From Iodobacter ciconiae (GTDB taxonomy: Bacteria; Pseudomonadota; Gammaproteobacteria; Burkholderiales; Chitinibacteraceae), in assembly GCF_003952345.1 (NCBI RefSeq), contig NZ_CP034433.1, forward strand, positions 3,658,001 through 3,722,000: a DNA stretch of 64,000 bases, written 5' to 3'. Positions 1 to 9,645 of the stretch are shown one piece after another. Numbering within the stretch: the first letter of the stretch is position 1; the number at the start of each line of letters is the position of its first letter. Under the pieces are notes generated by a model. The model was not told the origin of the DNA. It made no database searches and saw nothing but the letters and a program-made list of their open reading frames with translations. The translations under genes were made by a program, and so were the position numbers.

Positions 1-1
1 C

Positions 2-466
2 TGGGTGTTTGGCGCGCATGGCGCTAATTTTATGAAAACCATTCTGCGTTTGGCTGGCGATCGGGAAGAGCTGAAAATTATTGCCGACCAACACGGCGCA
101 CCGACTGCAGCCAGTCTTTTAGCCGATGTGACGGCCCACGCAATTCGGCAAATTTTAGTTGCTGAGCCATCCCCAACTCTCGACTCCCCACTCCCTAACT
201 TATATGGTACATATCATCTGGTAGCCGGTGGCAGTACAACGTGGCATGGCTATGCGCAAACGGTTGTTGAGTTAGCAAAGTCGGCTGGCATAGCGATTAA
301 AGCCGCACAAATCCTGCCTATCCCGGCCAGTGCCTATCCTTTACCTGCAGCCAGACCTGCAAATTCGCAGCTCAATACGCAAAAGCTGCAAGCGGCATTC
401 GGGCTTTGCCTGCCGGATTGGCAAACAGGCGTGGCTCAGGTGATGACCATTTTAAGTGAAAAGTAA
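2..466 (+). CDS. rfbD: dTDP-4-dehydrorhamnose reductase, C-terminal part (5' end outside window)
   Basis: The frame is open from the first bases of the window and ends at TAA 464-466, giving about 154 residues of the C-terminal half. The opening WVFGAHGANF followed by MKTILRLAGDREEL and a GAPTAA motif is the typical RmlD substrate-binding half. The family enzyme reduces dTDP-4-keto-L-rhamnose to dTDP-L-rhamnose with NAD(P)H. The N-terminal Rossmann half and the catalytic YxxxK would lie upstream. rfbA follows after a 126-bp gap, so this is the tail of an rml block that feeds the O-antigen genes downstream. Identity is secure for the visible half. Confidence 0.9.
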   Translation, partial: WVFGAHGANFMKTILRLAGDREELKIIADQHGAPTAASLLADVTAHAIRQILVAEPSPTLDSPLPNLYGTYHLVAGGSTTWHGYAQTVVELAKSAGIAIKAAQILPIPASAYPLPAARPANSQLNTQKLQAAFGLCLPDWQTGVAQVMTILSEK

Positions 467-592
467 TATAAGCGTTTGCGAGGAGGGGGAGTAGGCTGTG
501 TAGCTGGATCTGCAGCCTGTTAGTCTTCAGACGCGTTAATGCACATATCGTAGTGCGGGCAAAACCTGCCAGATCACGTAAACGAGAAAAAA

Positions 593-1498
593 ATGACGAC
601 TTCTAATACACCATCAGCAATCCGCAAAGGCATTATTCTGGCTGGCGGCAGCGGCACACGCCTTTACCCCGCCACGCTGGCAGTCAGTAAGCAGCTGTTA
701 CCTATTTACGATAAGCCAATGATTTACTACCCGCTCTGCACCTTGCTGCTGGCCGGGATTACGGAGATTTTGATCATCTCCACCCCACAAGATACCCCGC
801 GCTTTGAGCAGCTGCTTGGCGATGGCAGCCAGTGGGGCATCAGGCTGCAATACGCCGTGCAGGCCAGCCCGGATGGCCTGGCCCAGGCTTTTCTCATTGG
901 TGAAGAATTTATTGGTAAAGACAATTGCGCCCTGGTGCTGGGAGATAATATCTATTACGGCCACGATTTTGCTGGCCTATTGCAAGACGCATCCGCCAAA
1001 GCCAGTGGTGCCAGCGTCTTTGCCTACCGCGTGACGGATCCAGAGCGCTATGGCGTGGTGGAATTCGATGCGGAAGGTAAAGCCGTTAGCCTGGAAGAAA
1101 AACCAGCGCAGCCAAAATCAAACTATGCAGTTACGGGGCTGTATTTTTACGACAACCGCGTAATAGAAATCGCCAAGGGCATTAAGCCATCCGCCCGAGG
1201 CGAGCTGGAAATCACCGACGTAAACGCGGCCTATTTAGCTATGGGCCAGCTGGACGTACAAACCATGGGCCGAGGCTACGCCTGGCTGGATACCGGTACC
1301 CACGAATCCTTACTGGAAGCCAGCCAGTTTATCCAGACCATTGAATCGCGCCAGGGCTTAAAAGTATGCTGCCCGGAAGAAATTGCCTACCGCGCAGGCT
1401 GGATTGATGCCGCACAGATAGAAAAACTGGCCCAGCCTTTAAAGAAAAACGCCTACGGCCAGTACTTATTGAACATGCTGAAAGACAAAACATTCTGA
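593..1498 (+). CDS. rfbA: glucose-1-phosphate thymidylyltransferase
   Basis: 301 residues, the usual RmlA length. It makes dTDP-glucose from dTTP and glucose-1-phosphate, the first step of the dTDP-rhamnose pathway. The N-terminal nucleotide-binding signature [13 protein letters not shown] is at about residues 17-29, with [16 protein letters not shown] just after it and the metal-binding aspartate in VLGDNIYYG near residue 118. The C-terminal part keeps [15 protein letters not shown], typical of RmlA. The ATG start gives a short N-terminal extension before the Rossmann strand. It follows rfbD and precedes rfbC, so three of the four rml genes are visible; rfbB is presumably upstream of the window. 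Confidence 0.95.
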   Translation: MTTSNTPSAIRKGIILAGGSGTRLYPATLAVSKQLLPIYDKPMIYYPLCTLLLAGITEILIISTPQDTPRFEQLLGDGSQWGIRLQYAVQASPDGLAQAFLIGEEFIGKDNCALVLGDNIYYGHDFAGLLQDASAKASGASVFAYRVTDPERYGVVEFDAEGKAVSLEEKPAQPKSNYAVTGLYFYDNRVIEIAKGIKPSARGELEITDVNAAYLAMGQLDVQTMGRGYAWLDTGTHESLLEASQFIQTIESRQGLKVCCPEEIAYRAGWIDAAQIEKLAQPLKKNAYGQYLLNMLKDKTF

Positions 1499-1625
1499 TG
1501 ATTTTTTGTCATGAGCATGGTGAACAAGCGCTGTGATTATCTGGCAGCACTTCGATATATAAAATATTTTTATCAGGGGCAATAAGCAGGGCTGGTTTAA
1601 ATTAGCTTTGCTTAAAAAGTGCAAT

Positions 1626-2195
1626 ATGAAAATCATTGATACAGCAATTAGCGACGTTAAAATCATTGAACCGCAAGTCTTTGGCGACGATCGTGGTTTC
1701 TTTTATGAAAGTTTTAACCACGCCAAATTCGAAGCCAGCATTGGCCGGAAAGTTGAATTTGTGCAGGATAACCATTCCCGCTCTGTAAAAGGGGTATTGC
1801 GTGGTTTGCATTACCAATTGCCCCCGCATCCCCAGGGTAAATTAGTGCGCTGCACTTTGGGTGAAGTCTTTGATGTAGCCGTAGATATCCGCAAATCTTC
1901 CCCAACCTTTGGAAAATGGGTGGGAGCTACGCTGAGCGCAGAAAATAAACACCAGATGTGGATACCGGAAGGCTTTGCCCATGGCTTTGTAGTGATCTCT
2001 GATGTGGCTGAGTTTTTATATAAAACAACAGATTACTGGTTTCCGGAATTTGAGCGATCAATATTATGGAATGATCCGGAATTAAATGTTGATTGGCCTT
2101 GTTCAGATCAAGTGCAATTATCTGCCAAAGATAAATTAGCTAAGGTATTGGCTAAAGCAGAATATTTTAATAATCATAGCGTGGTGATGGAATGA
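1626..2195 (+). CDS. rfbC: dTDP-4-dehydrorhamnose 3,5-epimerase
   Basis: About 189 residues from the ATG at 1626. A TTG 18 bp upstream is in frame, but the family begins at MKIIDT, so the ATG is preferred. RmlC hallmarks are visible: [12 protein letters not shown], the active-site segment GVLRGLHYQ with the catalytic histidine, [18 protein letters not shown], and IPEGFAHGF. The family epimerises C3 and C5 of dTDP-4-keto-6-deoxyglucose. Its stop overlaps the rfbF start by 4 bp (ATGA at 2192-2195), so it is translationally coupled to the CDP-sugar genes. It is therefore probably the pathway-dedicated rml epimerase moved next to rfbF; a modified specificity cannot be excluded. Confidence 0.9.
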   Translation: MKIIDTAISDVKIIEPQVFGDDRGFFYESFNHAKFEASIGRKVEFVQDNHSRSVKGVLRGLHYQLPPHPQGKLVRCTLGEVFDVAVDIRKSSPTFGKWVGATLSAENKHQMWIPEGFAHGFVVISDVAEFLYKTTDYWFPEFERSILWNDPELNVDWPCSDQVQLSAKDKLAKVLAKAEYFNNHSVVME

Positions 2196-2962
2196 AAGCA
2201 GTTATTTTAGCGGGTGGTTTAGGTACGCGAATTAGCGAAGAAACATCAACACGCCCAAAGCCAATGGTTGAAATTGGTGGTAAACCCATCCTGTGGCATA
2301 TCATGAAAATTTATTCCCACTATGGGATTAATGATTTTGTGATTTGCTGTGGCTACAAAGGCTATGTAATTAAAGAGTATTTTGCGAATTATTTTTTACA
2401 TACATCAGATGTTACTTTTGATATGAGTAATAACACAATGGAAGTGCATCACCGCTATGCAGAGCCATGGAAGGTGACGCTGGTGGATACCGGAGAAAGT
2501 ACGCTTACCGGCGGCCGTTTGGCACGGGTTAAAGATTATGTAAAAGATGAAGAAGCATTTTGCTTTACTTATGGTGATGGTGTGAGCAATGTAGATATTA
2601 CGAAGCTGATTGCTTTTCATAAAGAGCAGGGTGTTGATGCTACATTAACAGCGACTTATCCGCCTGGCCGTTTTGGTGCTTTGGATATCAATTCCAATAA
2701 AGTGTCCAGCTTTAAAGAAAAGCCGAAAGGTGATGGCGGCATGATTAATGGCGGATTTTTTGTCTTGTCTCCCAAAGTAATTGATTTAATCAGTGGCGAT
2801 CAGTGCACCTGGGAGCGTGAGCCATTAGAAATATTGGCAGAAAAAAAACAATTGGCGGCATACCCGCATGAAGGCTTCTGGCAGCCTATGGATACTTTAA
2901 GAGATAAGGTTTACTTAGAAGAATTGTGGGAATCTGGTGATGCACCCTGGAAGGTTTGGTAA
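2192..2962 (+). CDS. rfbF: glucose-1-phosphate cytidylyltransferase
   Basis: 256 residues, typical for RfbF/DdhA. It makes CDP-glucose, the entry into CDP-3,6-dideoxyhexoses. The nucleotide-binding motif [20 protein letters not shown] is at the N-terminus, followed by [25 protein letters not shown] holds the metal-binding aspartate. The C-terminus has the family [19 protein letters not shown] block. The start overlaps the rfbC stop (ATGA), and rfbG starts 7 bp after the stop. An in-frame A8 run lies at 2841-2848, relevant when judging homopolymer accuracy elsewhere in the window. Confidence 0.95.
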   Translation: MKAVILAGGLGTRISEETSTRPKPMVEIGGKPILWHIMKIYSHYGINDFVICCGYKGYVIKEYFANYFLHTSDVTFDMSNNTMEVHHRYAEPWKVTLVDTGESTLTGGRLARVKDYVKDEEAFCFTYGDGVSNVDITKLIAFHKEQGVDATLTATYPPGRFGALDINSNKVSSFKEKPKGDGGMINGGFFVLSPKVIDLISGDQCTWEREPLEILAEKKQLAAYPHEGFWQPMDTLRDKVYLEELWESGDAPWKVW

Positions 2963-2969
2963 AGGCCAT

Positions 2970-4043
2970 ATGATGAATAAAGCGTTCTGGCAGGGTAAAA
3001 AAGTATTCTTAACCGGGCACACCGGTTTTAAAGGGAGCTGGCTCTCTTTATGGCTACAGCAAATGGGGGCAGTGGTGACTGGTTTTGCGCTGGCGCCTGC
3101 AACTTCGCCCAGCCTTTTTGAAGAGGCGAATGTCGCTGCCGGTATGAAATCAATTATCGGTGATATTCGGGATTTTGCTGTGGTGCAAGCGGCTCTGAAG
3201 GAATCTGCTGCCGAAATTGTGATTCATATGGCTGCCCAGCCTTTAGTGAGATATTCCTACGCTAATCCAATTGAAACCTACGCCACCAATGTGATGGGGA
3301 CGGTGCATTTGCTGGAGGCAATACGCCAGGCTGAGGGTATTAAAGCCGTGGTGAATGTGACCAGCGATAAATGCTATGAAAATCAGGAATGGCCTTGGGG
3401 TTATCGTGAAAATGAGCCTATGGGCGGGCATGATCCATATAGTAATAGTAAAGGTTGCTCGGAATTAGTAACACGTGCCTATCGTGATTCCTATTTCGGT
3501 AGTCATCAACAGGTGGCATTGGCATCCGGCCGAGCTGGCAATGTGATTGGCGGAGGGGATTGGGCTGGAGATCGTTTAATTCCTGATATGATTCGCGCTA
3601 TTGAAAATAACACTGAAGTTGTGATTCGTAGCCCCAATTCAATTCGCCCTTGGCAACATGTATTAGAGCCACTCAGCGGTTATTTAACTTTGGCCGAGCA
3701 CCTATATACTCAAGGCCAGGCTGTTGCAGGGGGCTGGAATTTTGGCCCGCATGATCATGATGCCAAACCGGTAGGCTGGATTATTGAGCAGCTAACAAAA
3801 ATATGGGGTGATGGTGCGGCTTATCGTATTGACACCTCTGCAGCAACCTTGCACGAAGCACATTATTTAAAACTGGATTGCTCCAAAGCGCATATGCAAT
3901 TGAACTGGCAGCCCAGATGGTCTTTAAGCCATGCATTGCTAAAAATATGTGAATGGCACAAGGCGCAATTGCAAGGGGGTGATATGCATCTGATTACCTT
4001 GCAACAAATTAAAGAATATGAAAACAGCTCATTTTCTGTTTAA
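2970..4043 (+). CDS. rfbG: CDP-glucose 4,6-dehydratase
   Basis: 357 residues from the ATG at 2970 (ATG at 2973 is equivalent). An in-frame GTG at 2937 would overlap rfbF and add residues the family lacks. It is an extended SDR enzyme that converts CDP-glucose to CDP-4-keto-6-deoxyglucose with bound NAD. The glycine-rich motif GHTGFKGSWL is near the N-terminus, HMAAQPLVRYSY follows, and the catalytic YSNSK lies in the segment GGHDPYSNSKGCSE. RAGNVIGGGDWA is a strong RfbG/DdhB signature. It sits between rfbF and rfbH, the standard ddhA-ddhB-ddhC order of 3,6-dideoxyhexose loci. Confidence 0.95.
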   Translation: MMNKAFWQGKKVFLTGHTGFKGSWLSLWLQQMGAVVTGFALAPATSPSLFEEANVAAGMKSIIGDIRDFAVVQAALKESAAEIVIHMAAQPLVRYSYANPIETYATNVMGTVHLLEAIRQAEGIKAVVNVTSDKCYENQEWPWGYRENEPMGGHDPYSNSKGCSELVTRAYRDSYFGSHQQVALASGRAGNVIGGGDWAGDRLIPDMIRAIENNTEVVIRSPNSIRPWQHVLEPLSGYLTLAEHLYTQGQAVAGGWNFGPHDHDAKPVGWIIEQLTKIWGDGAAYRIDTSAATLHEAHYLKLDCSKAHMQLNWQPRWSLSHALLKICEWHKAQLQGGDMHLITLQQIKEYENSSFSV

Positions 4044-4078
4044 TAAAAACTAACACCATTAAGTATCAGGAATAAATC

Positions 4079-5395
4079 GTGGAAAAATCTCAAGAAATTC
4101 GTTTGCAAATTGCTAAGTTGGTAGAAGAATTTGCTGCTATTACCCTAGCCCCGCGTGAATTTACCGCCGGTACTTCGGTTGTACCGCCATCAGGTAAAGT
4201 GCTGGATGCGGCTGAGCTAAAAAATATGGTCGAAGCATCTCTGGATGGCTGGCTGACTACAGGTCGTTTTAACGATGCTTTTGAACAGCGCCTTAGCGAA
4301 TATCTGGGTGTTAAATATGTATTAACCACTAACTCCGGATCATCTGCTAATTTGCTGGCTTTTTCGGCGCTTACTTCGCACAAATTAGGCGCGCGTGCTA
4401 TTCAGCCCGGTGATGAAGTAATCGGCGTAGCCGCAGGCTTTCCGACTTCAGTGAACCCAATTTTACAATTTGGGGCTGTGCCCGTATTTGTAGATGTGGA
4501 TATCCCAACCTACAATATTGACCCGGCTAAAATTGAAGCGGCAATTAGCCCAAAAACTAAAGCCATTATGCTGGCCCATACTTTGGGTAATCCATACAAT
4601 CTGGAAGTGATTCGTGAGATTTGTACCCGCCATAAACTGTGGTTAATTGAAGATTGTTGTGATGCGCTTGGCACCACCTACAATGGTCAATTAGTAGGCA
4701 CTTTTGGTGATATCAGCACACTGAGCTTTTACCCTGCCCACCATATCACTATGGGTGAAGGCGGCGCGGTATTTACCAATAATTATGAATTAAAACAAAT
4801 TATTGAATCATTCCGTGATTGGGGACGTGATTGCTATTGCGGGCCAGGTAAAGACAATACCTGTAATAAACGCTTTTGCCAGAAACTGGGCAATTTGCCA
4901 GAAGGCTACGATCATAAATACACCTATTCACACTTGGGCTACAACTTAAAAATCAGTGATATGCAAGCCGCGTGTGCCCTTGCGCAAATGGATAAATTAG
5001 AAGGCTTTATTGCTGCCCGCCAGGCTAATTTTGAATACCTGAAAGAAAAATTAGCAACATGTGCAGAGTTTCTTATTCTGCCAGAAGCCACCGCAAACAG
5101 CTCGCCATCATGGTTTGGTTTCCCAATTACTATTCGTGAAGAGGCCGGCATCAATCGTGTCGATTTACTGAATTACCTGGACCAAAACAAAATTGGCACG
5201 CGCTTGTTATTTGCCGGCAATTTAACCCGCCAGCCCTACATGATCGGCCGTAATTTCCGTATTAGCGGCGAATTAACAAACACCGATTTAGTTATGCACA
5301 ATACTTTCTGGATTGGCGTTTATCCCGGCCTGAGCACAGAAATGCTTGATTTTGTAGTTGAAAAAATTGAAACATTTTTGGGCGTGAATTTCTAA
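4079..5395 (+). CDS. rfbH: CDP-6-deoxy-4-keto-glucose 3-dehydrase (E1)
   Basis: 438 residues, starting at GTG 4079 behind an AGGA-like ribosome site. This is the PMP/[2Fe-2S] enzyme that removes the C3 hydroxyl of CDP-4-keto-6-deoxyglucose. The lysine that normally binds PLP in aminotransferases is replaced by histidine in [14 protein letters not shown] (about residues 217-229), the diagnostic E1 change. Cysteines at about 252, 254, 262 and 267 (DCYCG...TCNKRFC) match the iron-sulfur ligands of the Yersinia enzyme. The partner reductase (DdhD/E3) is not in this window. The last base of its TAA is the first base of the next ATG. Confidence 0.95.
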   Translation: MEKSQEIRLQIAKLVEEFAAITLAPREFTAGTSVVPPSGKVLDAAELKNMVEASLDGWLTTGRFNDAFEQRLSEYLGVKYVLTTNSGSSANLLAFSALTSHKLGARAIQPGDEVIGVAAGFPTSVNPILQFGAVPVFVDVDIPTYNIDPAKIEAAISPKTKAIMLAHTLGNPYNLEVIREICTRHKLWLIEDCCDALGTTYNGQLVGTFGDISTLSFYPAHHITMGEGGAVFTNNYELKQIIESFRDWGRDCYCGPGKDNTCNKRFCQKLGNLPEGYDHKYTYSHLGYNLKISDMQAACALAQMDKLEGFIAARQANFEYLKEKLATCAEFLILPEATANSSPSWFGFPITIREEAGINRVDLLNYLDQNKIGTRLLFAGNLTRQPYMIGRNFRISGELTNTDLVMHNTFWIGVYPGLSTEMLDFVVEKIETFLGVNF

Positions 5396-6459
5396 TGGAT
5401 AAGCGGGGAGAAAGTGTTTTTCTTGAGGATTTTGATAAAGTAATTTCTGAAAAGTTAAACTGGGAGAAGTTCGCAGGGAAAACAGTGCTTATTACTGGTG
5501 CTGCAGGTTTTCTTCCCGCATATTTAGTTTGCTCATTATTAAGATTAAATGATAGTAAGAAACTCTCTAAACCTGTAAGAGTTTTAGGTCTTGTCCGGAA
5601 TATAGAGCGAGCAAATAAAAGGTTTCATAGCTATTTAGACAGAAGTGATTTTGTTTTATTAGAAGGGGATGTGACTAATTCATTTAATATGTCTAATGAA
5701 AGCATTCACTTTATAGTTCATGCAGCGAGTCAAGCTAGTCCTAAATATTATGGCTCTGATCCAGTTGGCACGTTATCGGCTAATATATTAGGCACTGCCA
5801 ATTTATTAAAATTAGCTACTATCCAGCCCGTTGATTGTTTTTTATTTTTTAGTAGCAGTGAAATATATGGGCAATTATCTGAAGCGGCATTAGAAGCTCA
5901 TGAATCATCCTGCGGCAGTTTAGATCCTATGAACGTACGTTCTTGCTACTCTGAAAGTAAAAGAATGGGGGAAACAATGTGTGTGTCGTGGTGGCATCAG
6001 TATCAAGTTCCGATACGTGTGGTGCGACCCTTTCATACCTATGGCCCTGGTATGTTATTAAATGATGGGCGAGTTTTTGCGGATTTTGTAGCGAATGTTG
6101 TAGAAGGTAAAGATATTACAATGAATAGTGATGGTTCTGCTATTCGTGCATTTTGTTATTTGGTTGATGCAACTATCGCATATTTTTATGTAATGCTTAA
6201 TGGCGAAAATGGTCAAGCATATAATGTTGGCAATGATGAAGAAGTCTTGTCAATTGCAAACTTAGCAGAAAAAGTTGCTCAAATTATTCCAGATAAGCAG
6301 GTGAAAGTAATTTTTAACAAAAGAGAAGAAACTGCTGGCTATATGAAAAGTAGCGTAAATCGTATTGTTCCGAATGTTAGCAAGCTAAGGGCATTAGGCT
6401 GGTCTCCAAATTATGATGTTGATTCTGGGTTCCGTAGAACAATATTGAGTTATTTATAA
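5395..6459 (+). CDS. NAD-dependent epimerase/dehydratase, UDP-glucuronate decarboxylase-like
   Basis: 354 residues of an extended short-chain dehydrogenase. The nucleotide-binding loop reads TGAAGFLPAYLV near residue 35, and the catalytic tyrosine and lysine are in SCYSESKRMGET near residue 185. The segments RVVRPFHTYGPGM, DGSAIRAFCYLVDA and YNVGNDEEVLSI resemble the UXS/RmlB branch rather than the short abequose or paratose synthases. It overlaps rfbH by one base and is followed by the transketolase pair, so it probably acts on the CDP-4-keto-3,6-dideoxy sugar or a product of it. Possible roles are C4 reduction, epimerisation or reduction of a branched side chain; the sequence does not decide. 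Composition is more AT-rich than rfbA-H. Confidence 0.75.
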   Translation: MDKRGESVFLEDFDKVISEKLNWEKFAGKTVLITGAAGFLPAYLVCSLLRLNDSKKLSKPVRVLGLVRNIERANKRFHSYLDRSDFVLLEGDVTNSFNMSNESIHFIVHAASQASPKYYGSDPVGTLSANILGTANLLKLATIQPVDCFLFFSSSEIYGQLSEAALEAHESSCGSLDPMNVRSCYSESKRMGETMCVSWWHQYQVPIRVVRPFHTYGPGMLLNDGRVFADFVANVVEGKDITMNSDGSAIRAFCYLVDATIAYFYVMLNGENGQAYNVGNDEEVLSIANLAEKVAQIIPDKQVKVIFNKREETAGYMKSSVNRIVPNVSKLRALGWSPNYDVDSGFRRTILSYL

Positions 6460-6498
6460 AGTATGTTTTACCACTAATGCACATGGGTACAAGCGGAA

Positions 6499-7296
6499 AT
6501 GAAAGCAAATAATATTAGAAATACAATATTAGAAATGGCATTTAGTGGTGCAACAGTTCATGTGGGCTGTGCTTTTTCTATTGTTGAAATTTTAACGGTT
6601 CTATATAGAAATCATTTGAATTTCCCTGCAAATGATGTTGAGTCACCAGTTAGAGATTATATGGTACTTAGCAAGGGGCATGGTGTGATGGCCCAATATG
6701 CGTGTTTGCATGAAAAAGGCTATTTAGCGAGTGAAGATATTCAGCAGTATTTTAAAAATGGCACACGGCTGAAAGGATTGGCAGATGCTCATATCCCGGG
6801 TATAGAAGCAACGACTGGCTCTTTAGGGCACGGTCTTTCAGTTGCGGTGGGCCTTGCTCTGGCTGCTAAGTTAAATAAAACAGAGCAAATGTGCTATGTG
6901 ATTGTAGGCGATGGTGAAATTAATGAAGGCCCAATTTGGGAGGCCGCTCTATTCGCAGCTCAATTCAAATTAGATAATCTAATTGTCATTGTTGATAAAA
7001 ATGGTTTCCAAGCCATGGGCACAACAGATGAAGTAATGAGCCTTGGAAATATTGAGGCTAAATTTCTAGCTTTTGATTTTGATGCAGTAACGATTGATGG
7101 TCACTCAGAATTAGAATTGGATATCGCAATGAGTACTTTTAAAGCAAATAAAAATGGCAAGCCCAAAGTGCTCGTGGCAAATACAGTAAAAGGTAAGGGC
7201 GTTTCCTTTATGGAAAACGATAATATCTGGCACTACACTCGTTTGAATAATGAAACCTATGCTGCTGCAGTGGCCCAATTGCAGGGAGAAGAATAA
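6499..7296 (+). CDS. transketolase N-terminal (TPP-binding) subunit
   Basis: 265 residues covering only the thiamine-diphosphate-binding half of a transketolase. Visible motifs are VLSKGHGVMAQYA, the active-site segment ATTGSLGHGLSVAVGLALA, and the TPP/Mg motif GDGEINEGPIWEAALFA followed by DNLIVIVDKNGFQ. The stop overlaps the start of the C-terminal subunit by one base, so the two are made together. Split transketolases occur widely in bacteria, but here the pair sits inside an O-antigen locus directly after a 3,6-dideoxyhexose pathway. Transfer of a two-carbon ketol unit to the 4-keto sugar, giving a branched-chain sugar, is an inference from that position. Confidence 0.88.
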   Translation: MKANNIRNTILEMAFSGATVHVGCAFSIVEILTVLYRNHLNFPANDVESPVRDYMVLSKGHGVMAQYACLHEKGYLASEDIQQYFKNGTRLKGLADAHIPGIEATTGSLGHGLSVAVGLALAAKLNKTEQMCYVIVGDGEINEGPIWEAALFAAQFKLDNLIVIVDKNGFQAMGTTDEVMSLGNIEAKFLAFDFDAVTIDGHSELELDIAMSTFKANKNGKPKVLVANTVKGKGVSFMENDNIWHYTRLNNETYAAAVAQLQGEE

Positions 7297-8192
7297 TGAG
7301 AGCTGCATTTTCAGATGCGCTGGTTGCTGCTGCTAAAGCAAATCCTAAAGTTCTGCTGCTGACTGGCGATCACGGCTATGCATTATTTGATGTCTTTCGT
7401 AAAGAATGCCCGCAGCAATATATAAACTGCGGAATTGCTGAACAAAATATGGTTGGTGTTGCTGCTGGGCTGGCAAAAGCGGGCTTTATACCTTTTGTAT
7501 ATGGATTATCCGCTTTTGTTCCTATCCGGGTATTAGAGCAAATTAAAATTGATGTTTGCTATGAATCACTAAAGGTTATTTTTATTGGTGATGGAGCGGG
7601 CGTTGTTTATAGCCACCTAGGATCAAGCCACCAATCCACTGAAGATATTGCTGCATTAAGGGCTATACCAAATATCAATATCCTATCTCCTGCAGATCGC
7701 TTTGAGTTAAGTAACTCAATGGCTTTGGCTCTTGCATCTGAGCAGGCCACCTATTTAAGGATGGGAAAAGCAGATTTAGGGGATATCCATACTGGCCCAA
7801 CTAATAGCAGCATGGGGGCATTAGTGCCTGTTGTTATAAATCAGCTCGCAGATATATTAATCCTAGCTACTGGTTCTATGGTAGGTGTTGCTAATCAGAT
7901 TGCTGGTGAAAATAAGAATATTGATTTGTACTCAGTTCCCTCTATTAAACCAATTGATGTAAAGAGTGTGTTAGATATTTGTACAGGTAGAAAGAAGATA
8001 TTTGTTTTAGAAGAACACTCTAAATATGGCGGTCTTGGCTCATGTATTGCAGAAATTATTGCGGGTAAAGTGCTGTGTGATTTTAAAACTATAGGTATTG
8101 ATGATCGCTTTTCTGAGCTCTGTGGTGATTATGCTTATTTAATGGAAGAGCATGGTTTAAATATGGATAAGCTTGATAAGCTTATTGTTTAG
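7296..8192 (+). CDS. transketolase C-terminal (pyrimidine-binding) subunit
   Basis: 298 residues matching the pyrimidine-binding and C-terminal domains of transketolase or 1-deoxyxylulose-5-phosphate synthase. GDHGYALFDVFR is near the N-terminus and NCGIAEQNMVGVAAGLA holds the glutamate that activates the TPP aminopyrimidine. HLGSSHQSTEDIAALRAIPNI and the terminal domain segment FVLEEHSKYGGLGS follow. It starts at ATG 7296, overlapping the N-terminal subunit by one base. Neither subunit alone would be active; together they equal a complete enzyme of about 563 residues, shorter than housekeeping transketolase. A role in nucleotide-sugar branching is inferred from the neighbourhood only. Confidence 0.88.
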   Translation: MRAAFSDALVAAAKANPKVLLLTGDHGYALFDVFRKECPQQYINCGIAEQNMVGVAAGLAKAGFIPFVYGLSAFVPIRVLEQIKIDVCYESLKVIFIGDGAGVVYSHLGSSHQSTEDIAALRAIPNINILSPADRFELSNSMALALASEQATYLRMGKADLGDIHTGPTNSSMGALVPVVINQLADILILATGSMVGVANQIAGENKNIDLYSVPSIKPIDVKSVLDICTGRKKIFVLEEHSKYGGLGSCIAEIIAGKVLCDFKTIGIDDRFSELCGDYAYLMEEHGLNMDKLDKLIV

Positions 8193-8262
8193 TTTCTTTA
8201 AGCTAGGATTGATAGTAGTTTATATTTTTTATTAAATTGAATGATTTTATTGGCCAGTATTA

Positions 8263-9606
8263 ATGCGCATAATCGTTGGGAATGTATTAAAGAAGGTTGG
8301 CATAGATAGGGCTGTTTCCTATGTCCTCTTTGCCAGAGGATGGAGTGTATTTGCAGGTTTAATTACACTGTACTTTATTTCTCATCATTTAACTAAGGTG
8401 GAACAAGGATTCTACTACACCTTTGCAAGTGTTCTGGCCATGCAAGTTTTTTTTGAGCTTGGATTTAGTAGTGTAATTTCGCAGTTTGCCAGCCATGAAA
8501 TGGCAAAACTAGCTTGGAAAGATGGTGTAATCACAGGAGATGAACAAGCCAAATCCCGCTTATTTTCGCTCTTTAAATTAGCGATAAAATGGTATGGAGT
8601 CATCGCCATATTAATGCTGGCGATTGTTACACCAGCTGGATATTGGTTTTTTAATTCTTCATATCCAGATTCACCAGTAAACTGGTCTTGGCCGTGGATC
8701 GTATTGGTACTGTGTACTTGTGGAAATTTATTTATCAGCCCGGTTATTGCGCTTTTAGAAGGGACGGGTTTGGTGGCTGATGTCGCAAAAATGCGTCTTT
8801 TTCAGTCTGTTTTTTCCAGTACTGCAGCTTGGTTGGCTTTATATTTTGGCGCAGGTTTATTTGCTGCAGCGATTATTGCTCTGGTTACTTTGTGCAGTAA
8901 TTTTATTTGGATTAGTTTGAGTAAAAAGATGTTTTTATATAGTGTTTATATTAGTCAGAAAAGCGAAAATATCATTAGTTGGAAAAATGAAATTTTCCCT
9001 ATGCAATGGCGTATTGCAATTAGCTGGTTAAGTGGATTTTTTATTTTCCAATTATTTACTCCTCTCACATTTAAATATCATGGTCCTGAGGCTGCAGGGC
9101 AGCTTGGGATGAGCTTTTCAATTGCTAATGTGCTTAGTTCTTTAGCCATGGCATGGATCACCACAAAAACACCATGGTTTGGTCAGTTGATTGCTAGTAA
9201 AAATTTTAATGAACTTGATCTGCTCTTTAAAAAGGTATTCTGGCAATCGTGGGGTGTATTGTTTGTATTTGTTATATTGTTTACAATTGCATTATTAACT
9301 ATTAATTATTTTAATCTTCCCTTTGCGTATAGACTGCTTAAGCCACAAGAATTTTTATTGATTTTATGTGCAGTATTAGCCAATCATATTGTTTTTGCAC
9401 AGGCCACTTATGTAAGAGCGCATAAATGTGAGCCATATCTAAAACACGCGATTGTGTTAGCAGTTTCTATTGGGGTTTCAAGCTGTCTTTTAATTAAGTA
9501 TTTTGATGTTTTTTATATGCTTTTTTCATATTTCATGATATCAGTTTTTATCGGTGTCCTATATTCAAATTATATATATACACATTTTAAAAAGAGAAGA
9601 AGATGA
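8263..9606 (+). CDS. wzx: O-antigen flippase, Wzx-like
   Basis: 447 residues, almost entirely hydrophobic, with about 12 predicted transmembrane helices (for example GLITLYFISHHL, MLAIVTPAGYWFF, VLFVFVILFTIALLTI). The family moves lipid-linked O-units across the inner membrane. The order of helices, the length and the position in an O-antigen locus fit the polysaccharide biosynthesis/MATE-like exporters; no short catalytic motif exists to prove it. It begins the AT-rich central part of the locus. A WecA-like gene and a polymerase-like gene further down complete a Wzx/Wzy pathway. The alternative is another membrane transporter of the same fold. Confidence 0.75.
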   Translation: MRIIVGNVLKKVGIDRAVSYVLFARGWSVFAGLITLYFISHHLTKVEQGFYYTFASVLAMQVFFELGFSSVISQFASHEMAKLAWKDGVITGDEQAKSRLFSLFKLAIKWYGVIAILMLAIVTPAGYWFFNSSYPDSPVNWSWPWIVLVLCTCGNLFISPVIALLEGTGLVADVAKMRLFQSVFSSTAAWLALYFGAGLFAAAIIALVTLCSNFIWISLSKKMFLYSVYISQKSENIISWKNEIFPMQWRIAISWLSGFFIFQLFTPLTFKYHGPEAAGQLGMSFSIANVLSSLAMAWITTKTPWFGQLIASKNFNELDLLFKKVFWQSWGVLFVFVILFTIALLTINYFNLPFAYRLLKPQEFLLILCAVLANHIVFAQATYVRAHKCEPYLKHAIVLAVSIGVSSCLLIKYFDVFYMLFSYFMISVFIGVLYSNYIYTHFKKRRR

Positions 9607-9645
9607 TTTTATTGTCATGGTTGGTATTCGAATGAGAGTTGAAAT

